From Chelatococcus sp. YT9 (GTDB lineage Bacteria > Pseudomonadota > Alphaproteobacteria > Rhizobiales > Beijerinckiaceae), in assembly GCF_018398315.1 (NCBI RefSeq), contig NZ_JAHBRW010000001.1:1732001-1796000 (forward strand): a stretch of DNA of 64,000 nucleotides. Reading direction: 5' to 3'. Position 1 is the stretch's first letter. Every line of letters starts with the position of its first letter. The position numbers and the translations under genes are program-made. The notes beneath the pieces are model-generated. The model was not told the DNA's origin, did not search any database, and was given only the letters and a program-made list of their open reading frames with translations. Positions 9,329 to 17,903 of this stretch are shown here, piece by piece.

Positions 9329-10651
9329 CTACGACCCGAGGGATCGGGCGGTGCGCAGGTTGCCGCGGGGCCGCAGCATGGCACGTAGCACAAGAGTCAG
9401 TAGCCCGGCGGTGCAGGCCACTGCCGCGAGTAATTCGAAGCCGGCCGTGAACCGGTCGGTCGCTTGCTTGATGAAGCCAACCGCATAAGGGCCAACGAAG
9501 CCGCCGAGATTGCCGATGGAGTTGATCAGCGCAATACCTGCCGCGGCCGCCGTGCCCCGCAGGAACAGGGGTGGCACGGCCCAGAAGGGGCCGAGCGCCG
9601 CATAGATGCCGACTGAGGCACATGTCACGGCCGCGATGGCGAGGACAGGCGACGAGACATGCACGCTCGCCACTAATCCCAGCGCGCCGAGGAAGGCGGC
9701 TCCCGCCACATGGAGCATACGCTCACCCGTGTGATCACTGTGCCGGCCCCAGATCAGCATGGCGAGCGCGCTCAGCGCATAGGGCAGGATGAGGATTAAT
9801 CCGACCTGGCGCGTACCATAGCCCATGGCATGGATGATCTGCGGCAACCATAAGCCGATGCCGTAGAGGCCCACGACCAGCCCGAAGTAAATGAGGCCGA
9901 GCATAAGCACGCGCGCGTCACCCAGTGCCGGCCACAGGTTATGGTGGGTCGCTGCAGGATAGCCTTCGCGGTCGGCGGCGAGCCGCGCCGCGATGATCCG
10001 CCTCTCCTCCACGTCGAGCCAGCGTGCGTCGACGGGGCCGTTCGGCAGGAGAAAGAGCACCACGAGGCCAAGCAGGACGGCGGGCAACCCCTCGATGATG
10101 AACAGCCACTGCCAACCGGCCAGCCCGAGAAGGCCGTGGGTCTCCATGATCAGTGCCGAGAGTGGGGAGCCCACTGCGCTGGCGATGGGCACGGCTGCCA
10201 TGAACAACGCGATGTAGCGTGCACGCATGGCGAGCGGAAACCAATAGCCGAGATAAAGGATCATGCCGGGCAGAAAGCCGGCTTCCGCCGCGCCCAGCAA
10301 GAAACGCAGGATGAAGAAGGAGGTCGGCCCGGTCGCGAAGGCCGTCGCGGCGGAGATGAGACCCCAGGTGATCATGATGCGACAGATCCAAAACCGCGCC
10401 CCAACCTTTTCCAGGACGAGATTGGATGGGACCTCGAACAGGAAGTAGCCGATGAAGAAGATGCCGGCGCCCCAGCCATATACCTCGGGGGAAAAGCCGA
10501 GATCGACGTTCATGGTGAGCGCGGCGAAGCCAACGTTCACCCGATCAAGGAAGCTGACCAGATAAAGCAGCATCATGAATGGGATGAGCCGCCGCGCCGC
10601 CTTCGCGAACGCTCGTCGCTCCTGGGCGGTCAGGTCTGTCGTTGCTTCCAT
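9329..10651 (-). CDS. MFS transporter, anion:cation symporter (ACS) family
   Basis: The protein has about 440 residues and twelve predicted membrane segments. The N-terminal signature of the ACS/phthalate-permease group is visible (FMMLLYLVSFLDRVNVGFAA), as are GYFLFEVPSNLVLEKVGAR and RFLLGAAEAGFLPGMILYL. These proton symporters carry organic acids such as tartrate, phthalate or 4-hydroxyphenylacetate. I chose ATG 10651 (MEATTDLTAQERR); an in-frame ATG at 10687 with GGAG upstream is possible. No catabolic partner is adjacent, so the substrate is open. Confidence 0.92.
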   Translation of the reverse strand: MEATTDLTAQERRAFAKAARRLIPFMMLLYLVSFLDRVNVGFAALTMNVDLGFSPEVYGWGAGIFFIGYFLFEVPSNLVLEKVGARFWICRIMITWGLISAATAFATGPTSFFILRFLLGAAEAGFLPGMILYLGYWFPLAMRARYIALFMAAVPIASAVGSPLSALIMETHGLLGLAGWQWLFIIEGLPAVLLGLVVLFLLPNGPVDARWLDVEERRIIAARLAADREGYPAATHHNLWPALGDARVLMLGLIYFGLVVGLYGIGLWLPQIIHAMGYGTRQVGLILILPYALSALAMLIWGRHSDHTGERMLHVAGAAFLGALGLVASVHVSSPVLAIAAVTCASVGIYAALGPFWAVPPLFLRGTAAAAGIALINSIGNLGGFVGPYAVGFIKQATDRFTAGFELLAAVACTAGLLTLVLRAMLRPRGNLRTARSLGS

Positions 10652-11041
10652 GATCCACCCGTCGCCCCATTTGGTTGCGACGTTCATGGCTCCGCCAAGC
10701 GGGGCCGTCAATGCTCCGCAACAGGCAAAGCCGTCGACCTGGATCCCGGTCAGGCCGAACCTGCCAGCTCGCGACATCGCCGCGTGAAGACCTGATCCGG
10801 GTGGGGACTTGAGCCAGTGCCTTTGAGCGCGACTGTCCCGAACGGATTCGTGACTAATCGTCCAGAACCAGCTTGTCGAATACCGATATTTGATTTCTTG
10901 AGGTATTAGCCGCTAACGAAATCAGGGCCGCGGCATATTCGGAGGCGGCATTGATATGCGCGCATGGGCGATCAACTTCGAAATCGTTCGCAATGCCATA
11001 TGTCTCTGGCGGCAAAAATGCACGGTGGCCGGAATAAAAAT
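10652..11041. other. intergenic stretch upstream of the MFS gene
   Basis: About 390 bp hold no recognisable gene. AATACC and GGTATT form a loose inverted pair around 10878-10906, separated by 17 bp, but no promoter hexamers of good quality accompany it. Short open frames here have no family resemblance. Confidence 0.4.
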
Positions 11042-11071
11042 GCGTCGCGTGAACCTGAATTCACACGACGC
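11031..11071 (-). terminator. Rho-independent terminator of the TetR-SRPBCC operon
   Basis: 11042-11053 and 11060-11071 pair over 12 bp with one mismatch and a 6-nt loop. Read on the minus strand the stem is followed by ATTTTTATT, a classical intrinsic terminator. It lies 69 bp beyond the stop codon of the SRPBCC gene. Confidence 0.8.
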
Positions 11072-11140
11072 TGTAAAGGCGTCTGGCCGATCCAACTTAC
11101 AAATACTTGTCGATGCTGCGAGAAGCAAGGGACGACAGGG

Positions 11141-11584
11141 CTATTGGTTGATCTCAGGCTCTACGAGTTTGGCGAGTTTCCGGAGAGATTCCTGCCAGCC
11201 GAGGTAACAGGCTTCCGCAGGAATGATGTCGGGGATGCCCTGCTGCTCGATACGCAGCTCAGTACCGACAGAAACGGCTTTAAGTGTTACGGTGACTTTC
11301 ATTTCGCCGGGCAGGTTAGGATCGTCGAAGCGGTCCGTATAGACGAGCTTTTCTCCCGGAACGAGCTCGAGATAGGTACCACCGAAAGAATGACTCTCAC
11401 CGGTGGTGAAGTTTCGGAACGACATCCGGTGCTTCCCGCCTTCCTTGGCGTCGAGCTCATGGACGGTGCAGAGGAAGCCAAAAGGCGGTAGCCAGCTTGC
11501 CACGGCATCGGGCTCTACGAACGCGCGATACACCTTCTCCGGCTTTGTAGCGATGACGCGATGAAATTGAACGGTGCTAGGCAT
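11141..11584 (-). CDS. SRPBCC/AHSA1-domain protein
   Basis: This 147-residue protein is a START-like fold of the AHSA1 (activator of Hsp90 ATPase homologue 1-like) group. The N-terminus FHRVIATKPEKVYRAFVEPD and the tryptophan-containing AVASWLPPFGF are typical, as is the C-terminal YLGWQESLRKLAKLVEPE. Bacterial members bind small hydrophobic ligands and are commonly co-transcribed with a repressor. The start overlaps the stop of the TetR gene by 8 bp, so the pair is one operon. The ligand is unknown. Confidence 0.88.
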   Translation of the reverse strand: MPSTVQFHRVIATKPEKVYRAFVEPDAVASWLPPFGFLCTVHELDAKEGGKHRMSFRNFTTGESHSFGGTYLELVPGEKLVYTDRFDDPNLPGEMKVTVTLKAVSVGTELRIEQQGIPDIIPAEACYLGWQESLRKLAKLVEPEINQ

Positions 11585-12233
11585 GATACGTTCCTCTTGG
11601 TTCAGTTTCAGACAGGGGATGGTCGGGTTGCGGCCGGAACAGCAGCTCGAGGTAACGACGCAGATGGCTTATGCTTTCTGCAGCGACGCCCGCACCGCCT
11701 GTTGCCTTGGCCAGGATGAATGCGCCTTGCAGAACAGCCTGTGTGTGCAGGGCGAGCGATTTCGCGCTCCAGTCTGGTGACAGCCCTCGGCTGTCGATCG
11801 CCGCCTGGATGTCGGCCTCCAGGGTTGCGGCGTGGCCGGCTATGCTGCGCTCACAGGCCTCGCGAATGGAGGGAGTGCTTCCGTAGGCTTCCTGCACCAT
11901 GGTTCCGACGAGGCAGGTGAATTCCGGTACGTCGCCCTGAAGGAGCTCCTTGCGGAAATCGACATAGCCCAGCACGCGATCCAGCGGATCGGCGTGATCA
12001 TGGTAGGGCGCGGCAGCGAACAGAGATCCCGTGCTCTGCGACCAGTAGTCCGCAGCTGCGACGGCGAGCTCGTCCTTGCTCTTGAAGTGATGAAAGAAGG
12101 CTCCCTTCGTCACACCCGCGGCCGTGCAAAGCTCATCGACTGAGGTGGCTGAGTAGCCTTTGGCGCGGATGAGGATCAGGGCCGCGTCGAGCAGCTTTGA
12201 TCTGGCGTCGGGTTTTCCGGTGGCGCGGGACAT
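11577..12233 (-). CDS. TetR/AcrR-family transcriptional regulator
   Basis: This 218-residue regulator has an N-terminal helix-turn-helix (SATSVDELCTAAGVTKGAFF, HHFKSKDEL) near residues 30-58 and an all-helical C-terminal ligand domain of the type seen in small-molecule-sensing repressors. ATG 12233 is preceded by AGAGGAAAA; a TTG at 12257 would place the start inside the operator. An 18-bp palindrome sits between its promoter hexamers, so it almost certainly represses itself and the downstream SRPBCC gene. Confidence 0.92.
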   Translation of the reverse strand: MSRATGKPDARSKLLDAALILIRAKGYSATSVDELCTAAGVTKGAFFHHFKSKDELAVAAADYWSQSTGSLFAAAPYHDHADPLDRVLGYVDFRKELLQGDVPEFTCLVGTMVQEAYGSTPSIREACERSIAGHAATLEADIQAAIDSRGLSPDWSAKSLALHTQAVLQGAFILAKATGGAGVAAESISHLRRYLELLFRPQPDHPLSETEPRGTYHA

Positions 12234-12254
12234 CAGTTTTCCTCTCGTGACAAT

Positions 12255-12283
12255 CAAATACCAACCGGTTGGTATGTTGTCAA
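12255..12283 (-). promoter_or_regulatory. TetR promoter with an 18-bp perfect palindromic operator
   Basis: On the minus strand TTGACA (12283-12278) and TATTTG (12260-12255) are 17 bp apart. Nearly all of that spacer is the perfect palindrome ATACCAACCGGTTGGTAT (12258-12275). Bound repressor would block RNA polymerase directly. The A/T-ACC-GGTT core resembles operators of QacR/LmrA-like TetR proteins. Confidence 0.85.
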
Positions 12284-12477
12284 TCGCGAAAATCGTGCGG
12301 GCTCACGATCGGCATCACGCGGGCGAGAGAGCCTTCTGATAGCTCTTGGCAGCTGGACGGGCGGGTTACTGGAAGAGTTTCGACGTGGCCTGTCGTCCTG
12401 TTCCCGCAACCGGGCCGCAGCGGATTAATTCTGCAGCCCCGCATCCCTTGCCTCCGGGTCTGGAGACGATGCGTCTT

Positions 12478-13260
12478 TCAGAGGATCGCGACGGCCCGCG
12501 TCCACCCGGCCGAAGCCTTGCGAATTTTGACGGGAAAGCAGGAGACAGTGAAGCCGGTCGGGGGGAGCACTTCCAGCTGGTGCAGCTTTTCGAGATGGCA
12601 GTAAAGGCGTTCGCGCCCTGCCTTATGCCCTTCCCAGACGAGGCCGTAGTCGCCGGTCTCCTCAACCTTTTCTCGGGTGAAGTTGAATGGAGCATCCCAG
12701 CTCCAGGCATCGGTGCCCGTTATCTTGATGCCCTGCCGGGCCAGGAACAGCGTCGCCTCGCGGCCGACACCGCAGCCGGCGGTAACATAGTCTTTACGCG
12801 AATAACGGGAGCCCGCGCGCGTGTTAATCAGGACGATATCGAGGGGCTGGAGCGTGTGGCCGATCCTGTCCAGCTCCGCCGTGACGTCGTCGACGGTCGC
12901 GACATAGCCATCAGGGAAGTGGCGGAAATCGAGTTTGACGCCGGGCTTGAAGCACCAGTCGAGAGGGATTTCATCGATGGTCGGGGAGGGCTCCCCACCT
13001 TCGACGAGGTCATGATTGGTCGTGGGGTGAAAGTGATAGGGCGCATCGAGATGCGTTCCATGATGGGTCGTCACCTCCAGCGTCTCAATCGCCCAGGCTG
13101 CGCCGTCCGGGAGATGATGCGCTTGCAAGCTCGGGAAGGACGTCCGCATGCGATCGATGGTCACGTCATGGCCGAGATAGGTGATCCGCGGGCGGGAAAA
13201 ATCCGGATCGCTCACCACGTCGTTCTCAATGGGGATGGAGAGGTCAACGATACGCGCCAT
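12478..13260 (-). CDS. cyclase-family (kynurenine-formamidase-like) metal hydrolase
   Basis: The 260-residue protein carries the family metal motif HHGTHLDAPYHFHP near residue 67. This family includes kynurenine formamidase and isatin hydrolase, Zn or Mn enzymes that hydrolyse formamides or cyclic amides. It is the last gene of the branched-chain-type transporter operon, 39 bp after livF, so it probably acts on the imported compound or on a product of the divergent molybdenum-hydroxylase operon. ATG 13260 is chosen; a GTG at 13266 is in frame. The substrate is not determinable. Confidence 0.9.
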   Translation of the reverse strand: MARIVDLSIPIENDVVSDPDFSRPRITYLGHDVTIDRMRTSFPSLQAHHLPDGAAWAIETLEVTTHHGTHLDAPYHFHPTTNHDLVEGGEPSPTIDEIPLDWCFKPGVKLDFRHFPDGYVATVDDVTAELDRIGHTLQPLDIVLINTRAGSRYSRKDYVTAGCGVGREATLFLARQGIKITGTDAWSWDAPFNFTREKVEETGDYGLVWEGHKAGRERLYCHLEKLHQLEVLPPTGFTVSCFPVKIRKASAGWTRAVAIL

Positions 13261-13299
13261 CAGCACAATGTCCGTGTTGTCATTCTGGGGATCGGGCCA

Positions 13300-13989
13300 T
13301 CAAAGCCCGAGATAGGCGCGTCGGATCGCGGAATCCGCCGCAAGCTCCGCTGAGGCACCCGTTGTCGTGATATGGCCGGTTTCCAGCACATAGGCGCGGT
13401 CGGTGGCCGCAAGTGCCATCTCGGCGTTCTGTTCGGCGAGCAGCACCGTCATCCCCCGGGTCTTGAGCAGGCCGATGAGTTCGCGAATCTGGTCGACGAT
13501 CAGAGGGGCAAGGCCGAGCGTGGGCTCATCGAGCATCAGGACTTTAGGCCGTGACATCAGGGCGCGTGCGATAGCGAGCATCTGTTGCTCGCCGCCGGAC
13601 ATGCTGCCGGCAAACTGGCTGCTGCGCTCGCGCAGGCGGGGGAACAGCTCCAGCATGTCCTCGCACAAGGCTGGAAAGTCACCGCCGATGAAACCCATCT
13701 CGAGGTTCTCGAGCACCGTCATCTGCGGAAAGACATGGCGGCCCTCGGGCGACAGTGCGACGCCGCTGGCGACGCGCACATGGCTCGCCTGTCCGCTGAG
13801 CTCCGTGCCATCGATGCGGATCGAACCCGAGGACGTCGCGAGGCCGAGAATCGCCTTGAGGATGGAGGATTTGCCGGCGCCGTTGGCACCGATGAGCGCG
13901 ACCGCTTCACCACGGCCGGCTGCCAGCGAGATGTCGTCGACCGCCCTGACCTTGCCATAGGTGACACAAAGTCCGGAAAGCTCAAGCAT
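13300..13989 (-). CDS. livF: branched-chain-type ABC transporter ATPase (LivF)
   Basis: The 229-residue ATPase has Walker A GANGAGKSS near residue 34, signature MSGGEQQMLAIARAL near 130, Walker B VLMLDEPTLGLAP and a C-terminal RRAYLGL tail typical of LivF. Its ATG overlaps the last 8 bp of the livMG gene. It pairs with the ATPase domain of the fusion to power the importer. Confidence 0.95.
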   Translation of the reverse strand: MLELSGLCVTYGKVRAVDDISLAAGRGEAVALIGANGAGKSSILKAILGLATSSGSIRIDGTELSGQASHVRVASGVALSPEGRHVFPQMTVLENLEMGFIGGDFPALCEDMLELFPRLRERSSQFAGSMSGGEQQMLAIARALMSRPKVLMLDEPTLGLAPLIVDQIRELIGLLKTRGMTVLLAEQNAEMALAATDRAYVLETGHITTTGASAELAADSAIRRAYLGL

Positions 13990-15739
13990 TCCGCGCCTCC
14001 TCCGCCTTGTAGCCGCCGAGGTAGGCCTCGATGACAGTCTTGTCCGCCTGGATTTCGGCCGGCGTGCCCTGGGCGATCAGGCGGCCGCGATCGAGCACGA
14101 TGATGCGGTCGCAGAGCGCCATCATCATGCGCAGGTTGTGGTCGACGAGAACGATCGTCAGGCCGCGCTGGCGCAGGCCACGAAGCAGGTCTGCAAGGCG
14201 GTTGGCCTCGGTGTGGTTGAGGCCGGCCGCAGGCTCGTCCAGCATCAGGAGGCGAGGCCGCGTGGCCAGAGAAACAGCGATGGCCAGCATCTTCTGCTCG
14301 CCATAGGGAAGCGATCCCGCTTCGGGCGAGGCACGCTCCGCCAAGCCGACGAGGGCCAGGCAGTCCCAGGCGCGCTGGATGCGCTTGGCTTCCCTTGAGC
14401 GCCAACCGGTGCCGCGGAGTACCGAACTCAGAAGGGATGCGGGCTCCGAACAACTTGTGGCTGCGAGCACGTTCTCGAAGACGGTCTGGTTGCCGCAAAG
14501 CGCAGCCTGCTGGAACGTCCGTGCCAGTCCATGCGCGACGAGGCTGCTCGGCGCTTCACCTGTTACCTTGCGCTCGCCATAGCGGACCTCACCTTCCGTT
14601 GGCGGGGTGAAACCGCTGATCAGCGAGAGGCAGGTCGTCTTGCCGGCACCGTTCGGGCCGATGATGCCCACGAGTTCGCCGGGCTCGATGCTCATGCGGA
14701 CGTTGTCGACCGCAGTCAGCCCGCCGAACCGTTTGGTGAGATCCGTCACCGTGAGGCGCGGGGAGGGCTCGAAGGCGATCTCGCCGCCCTTGTCCGGCGC
14801 GCTGGGCGTGCGGAAGGGGGACGTCAGACGGAAGAGAGGCGCGAGCCCGCCCGGTTGGATGCGGATGACGGCCAGCAGGATCAGCGCGAAGATCGCGATC
14901 CGATATTCATCGACGAAACGCAGCGTCTCGGGAAGGGCCGCGAAGATGGCGCCGCCAAGAAGCGGGCCGATCAGCGTGCCCTTGCCGCCGAGAATGGCGA
15001 TCAAGAGTCCTGTCGCCGAGAACATCGGATTGAACAGATCCGGTGTGAGGACGAGCGTGCGCGGAATGAACAGGACGCCGGCAAATCCCGCCAGCCCCCC
15101 GGAGAGTGCGATGGCGATGACGCGCTGGCGCACGGTGCGAATGCCGATGCTCTCGGCGAGATCATTGGATTCGCGGATGACTTTCCAGGAGCGGCCGGTG
15201 GGGCTGTTGAGCAGCCGGTGCACGATGAACACGGCGAGGCCAAGCCCGAGCAGCGTCGCCAGGAGGTAGTATTGGTGGAAGACGAGACCGAGTGACTCGA
15301 TCGCCTCGACGCGCGGGCGCCGCACGATCAGGCCGAGCGGCCCGCGCGTGAGATCGACCCAGTTGGAGACGACGAGGCGCAGGATTTCGGCCGTCGTCAA
15401 TGTGGCGATCGCGAAATAGGCGCCGCCCAGCCGCACTGAGGCGAACCCGACCAGCGCGCCGAGGAGTGCGGCCGGGATCGGCGCGAACAACAGGGTCACC
15501 CAGTAGTTGATGCCGAAATTGATGATCACCAACCCGGCGACATAGGCGCTGAGCCCGAAGAAGGCGGCGTGGCCGAAGGAAATCAGGCCGAGATAACCCA
15601 CCGTGAGGTTGATCGACAGGCCGAAGATCGCAAGGACCGCGGCATAGGCCAGGAGGCCGCTGTAATAGCTTTGCCCGGCGAGCAGGAAGGGTGCCGCTAC
15701 CGCGAGGGCGATGGCCAGGATGATCAGGAGACGTCTCAT
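13982..15739 (-). CDS. fused branched-chain-type permease-ATPase (LivM-LivG)
   Basis: This 585-residue protein joins a LivM permease (residues 1 to about 330, with hydrophobic helices and SFGHAAFFGLSAYVAGL) to a LivG ATPase (from about 355). The ATPase domain has Walker A GPNGAGKTT, signature LPYGEQKMLAIAVSLA and Walker B LLMLDEPAAGLNH. The linker around 335-355 is rich in Pro and charged residues. The ATG overlaps the livH stop (ATGA). Such fusions are known in alphaproteobacteria and give fixed stoichiometry. Confidence 0.94.
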   Translation of the reverse strand: MRRLLIILAIALAVAAPFLLAGQSYYSGLLAYAAVLAIFGLSINLTVGYLGLISFGHAAFFGLSAYVAGLVIINFGINYWVTLLFAPIPAALLGALVGFASVRLGGAYFAIATLTTAEILRLVVSNWVDLTRGPLGLIVRRPRVEAIESLGLVFHQYYLLATLLGLGLAVFIVHRLLNSPTGRSWKVIRESNDLAESIGIRTVRQRVIAIALSGGLAGFAGVLFIPRTLVLTPDLFNPMFSATGLLIAILGGKGTLIGPLLGGAIFAALPETLRFVDEYRIAIFALILLAVIRIQPGGLAPLFRLTSPFRTPSAPDKGGEIAFEPSPRLTVTDLTKRFGGLTAVDNVRMSIEPGELVGIIGPNGAGKTTCLSLISGFTPPTEGEVRYGERKVTGEAPSSLVAHGLARTFQQAALCGNQTVFENVLAATSCSEPASLLSSVLRGTGWRSREAKRIQRAWDCLALVGLAERASPEAGSLPYGEQKMLAIAVSLATRPRLLMLDEPAAGLNHTEANRLADLLRGLRQRGLTIVLVDHNLRMMMALCDRIIVLDRGRLIAQGTPAEIQADKTVIEAYLGGYKAEEARNA

Positions 15740-16605
15740 CGGGCACGCCCCGCGAAAAGGCCATGCGGCCGGATGAGAAGGCACATCAGAAGCAGAGCGT
15801 AGATGATGGCGGTGCCCATTTCCTGTGGCATGAAGGCGCTGGCCAGGGCTTCGAGCAGGCCGAGAAGCAGCCCGCAGACGACCGCGCCCGTCGCATTCCC
15901 CATGCCGCCGATGACGACGACCACGAAGGCGGTGATGATGGCGTGCTGGCCCATGGATGGCGTGAAGAGGCTGACTGGCGCGATGAGGGCTCCGGCCGCC
16001 GCCGCTATGCCGGCCGCTCCGAGGAAGGTCAGCGTGCGGATGCGCGCGACATCGATGCCGACGACCTGCGCGGCGAATTCGCTCTGGGCGACGGCCCTGA
16101 TGCGGCGCCCGACGAGCGTACGACGCAGGACATATTCTATGGCGAGCAGGATGACGATGCCCGCAGCCAGCACAAGCAGCCGGTGGTTGGTGATGACGAT
16201 CGAACCCAGCGATATGGTCCCCTCCAGTCCCTCGACGCGCGACGGATTGGGCCCCCAAGTGGACAGGACCGACTGATGGAGCAGCAGGCTGACCGCGAAC
16301 GTGCTGAGCAGCACCGTGGATGGCCCATCCTTTGTCGGCAGGACTGGCCGCACCGCGATCAGGTCAACGAGGGCCGCGATGATAATGACGGCAACGACGG
16401 CCAGGATGAGCGCGAAACCGTACGGCAGACCGAGCATCGTGGTCGCGACGACGGCCATGAGGCCGCCCAGCATGTAAAGCTCGCCGTGCGAGAAATTGAT
16501 GACGTGGAGCACGCCGAAAATCATGGTCAGGCCGAGCGCCACGAGGGCATAGGCCATGCCCTGGGTCAGCCCGTTCACGCCTTGCTGAAGGAGAAGTTCA
16601 AGCAT
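15736..16605 (-). CDS. livH: branched-chain-type ABC permease (LivH)
   Basis: The 289-residue permease is a typical LivH, with the N-terminal signature GMAYALVALGLTMIFGVLHV and the following INFSHGELYMLGG. It forms the transmembrane pore with the LivM half of the fusion. It lies 79 bp downstream of the binding-protein gene, behind a stem-loop. Confidence 0.94.
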   Translation of the reverse strand: MLELLLQQGVNGLTQGMAYALVALGLTMIFGVLHVINFSHGELYMLGGLMAVVATTMLGLPYGFALILAVVAVIIIAALVDLIAVRPVLPTKDGPSTVLLSTFAVSLLLHQSVLSTWGPNPSRVEGLEGTISLGSIVITNHRLLVLAAGIVILLAIEYVLRRTLVGRRIRAVAQSEFAAQVVGIDVARIRTLTFLGAAGIAAAAGALIAPVSLFTPSMGQHAIITAFVVVVIGGMGNATGAVVCGLLLGLLEALASAFMPQEMGTAIIYALLLMCLLIRPHGLFAGRAR

Positions 16606-16628
16606 CGCATTGTTCCGGCATGCAGCCG

Positions 16629-16659
16629 CGGGAGGGCGCGCGTGACGCGCAACCTCCCG
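16629..16659 (-). repeat. stem-loop between binding-protein and livH genes
   Basis: CGGGAGG (16629-16635) pairs with CCTCCCG (16653-16659), continued inward by GCGCG/CGCGC after an AA bulge, leaving a 5-nt loop. There is no T-run. Such hairpins after the first binding-protein gene usually stabilise that part of the mRNA or attenuate read-through. Confidence 0.6.
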
Positions 16660-16684
16660 ATGGCGTTTGGACCTGTCGAGGCGG

Positions 16685-17797
16685 CTATCGGTCGACTACG
16701 ATCTCGCCAGACTTGACGGACAAACGGAGCAACTCACCGCTGGAAGCCTGGCCGTCCTTGTCGAAGGTGACTTCGCCACGGGGCGTTTCCCATTTGCCTT
16801 CATGGATGGTCTTGGCGATCTTGGCGGTGTCGTCGGCGGTCCCCGCCTTATCCATCGCCTTGGCGGCAATCCAGACGGTTTCAAAGCCGAGAACTTCGAT
16901 CTTCTCGGGCTTGCGACCGAATTTCTTCTGGAAAGCTTCGACGAAACGCTTGTTGAAAGCATTGTCGATCGCCGGGACGTAGATGTCCGCGCTGAAGGCC
17001 TGCTCTGCGGCTGCGCCGGCGATCTTTACGCCTTCGGAATTGAGGATGCCTGGCATCAGGCAGCGGTTGCCCTTGAATCCGAGGTCGGAGAGGACGCGCA
17101 GGATATTGCCGTACTGCTCCATGTTGGAGCCGACGATGCAGATCGTGTCCGCGCCGGATGCGCGCGCGTTCGTGGACATCGCCGCGAAATCATTCTGCTG
17201 CATGCCGAACGTGTCGGAATACACCAGCTTGTTGCCGAACAATTCCTTCATATGTTTGATCGTGACCTGGCCGAAGTCGCTGTTCTCCGCGAGAATAGCG
17301 ACCTTCTCTGGCTTGATCGTCTCCACAAGAAACGCATCAAACGACTTCGCGTCTTGCGCTGTCGTCGTATTCATCCGGAAAACCTTGTCGTATCCGGATT
17401 TCGTGACGTCCGGATGCTTCGGCACAGCCGCGATGAAAATGGCGTCCTCGCCCTCGACCACCGGAATGGCCGCCAGCGCCACGCTGCTGGAGATCTCGCC
17501 GGCAATCACCTTCACACCGTCCTGCGTGAGCAGGCGCTGAATCGCCGCGACCCCCTCGGGTGGCGAGAAGTTGGTGTCGTATGTAACAAGCTCGATCTTG
17601 CGACCGCCAAGAATGCCGCCATCCTGGTTGAGCATCTCGGCCGCAAGCTGGGCGCCCTCGACATTCTGCTTGCCGATGAGAGTCTTGATCGGATTGATCA
17701 AGCCGAGCTTGACCGGTTCAGATGCATTTGCCTGGCCAGTCACGGCAAGGATGGCGCCGAAGCTGAGCGCAACCAAGTGGCGCTTAAGAATTATCAT
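16685..17797 (-). CDS. branched-chain-type ABC substrate-binding protein (LivK-like)
   Basis: The 370-residue periplasmic protein has a signal peptide (cleavage near ANA/SE) and the type-I binding-protein fold (VKLGLINPIKTLIGKQNVEG, then AGEISSSVALA). Family members bind amino acids, aromatic acids, urea or amides. GGGAGG precedes the ATG. It is divergent from the TetR and catabolic operon, which links the ligand to that pathway. Confidence 0.93.
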   Translation of the reverse strand: MIILKRHLVALSFGAILAVTGQANASEPVKLGLINPIKTLIGKQNVEGAQLAAEMLNQDGGILGGRKIELVTYDTNFSPPEGVAAIQRLLTQDGVKVIAGEISSSVALAAIPVVEGEDAIFIAAVPKHPDVTKSGYDKVFRMNTTTAQDAKSFDAFLVETIKPEKVAILAENSDFGQVTIKHMKELFGNKLVYSDTFGMQQNDFAAMSTNARASGADTICIVGSNMEQYGNILRVLSDLGFKGNRCLMPGILNSEGVKIAGAAAEQAFSADIYVPAIDNAFNKRFVEAFQKKFGRKPEKIEVLGFETVWIAAKAMDKAGTADDTAKIAKTIHEGKWETPRGEVTFDKDGQASSGELLRLSVKSGEIVVDR

Positions 17798-17822
17798 GAC
17801 ATTTCCTCCCTATATGCGCGGC

Positions 17823-17858
17823 ACACAATCCAACTTTCGCGCTTGTGTCAAGCGCTTG
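17823..17858 (-). promoter_or_regulatory. putative livK promoter with a 10-bp palindrome
   Basis: On the minus strand a consensus TTGACA lies at 17851-17846 with a weak TTGTGT 17 bp further on. The perfect palindrome CAAGCGCTTG (17849-17858) overlaps the -35, and a second GCGCTTG copy begins at 17840. Its place in the 106-bp divergent region makes it a plausible site for the adjacent TetR protein. Confidence 0.45.
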
Positions 17859-17903
17859 CTTTAATCAGTTGACTGCATTACACGAGGGTGTGGAGGAAAT
17901 CGC

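Noticed and set aside
9941-10795. Open frame opposite the MFS gene
   Set aside because: The antisense product is full of His, Arg, Asp and Gln in a low-complexity pattern and lacks any domain, while the minus-strand frame is a clear transporter.
10956-11207. Small open frame before the SRPBCC gene
   Set aside because: It runs across the minus-strand terminator and has no ribosome-binding site or family resemblance.
17869-17874. TTGACT as -35 for the TetR gene at 17904
   Set aside because: Only 29 bp separate it from the ATG and no -10 element follows at proper spacing.
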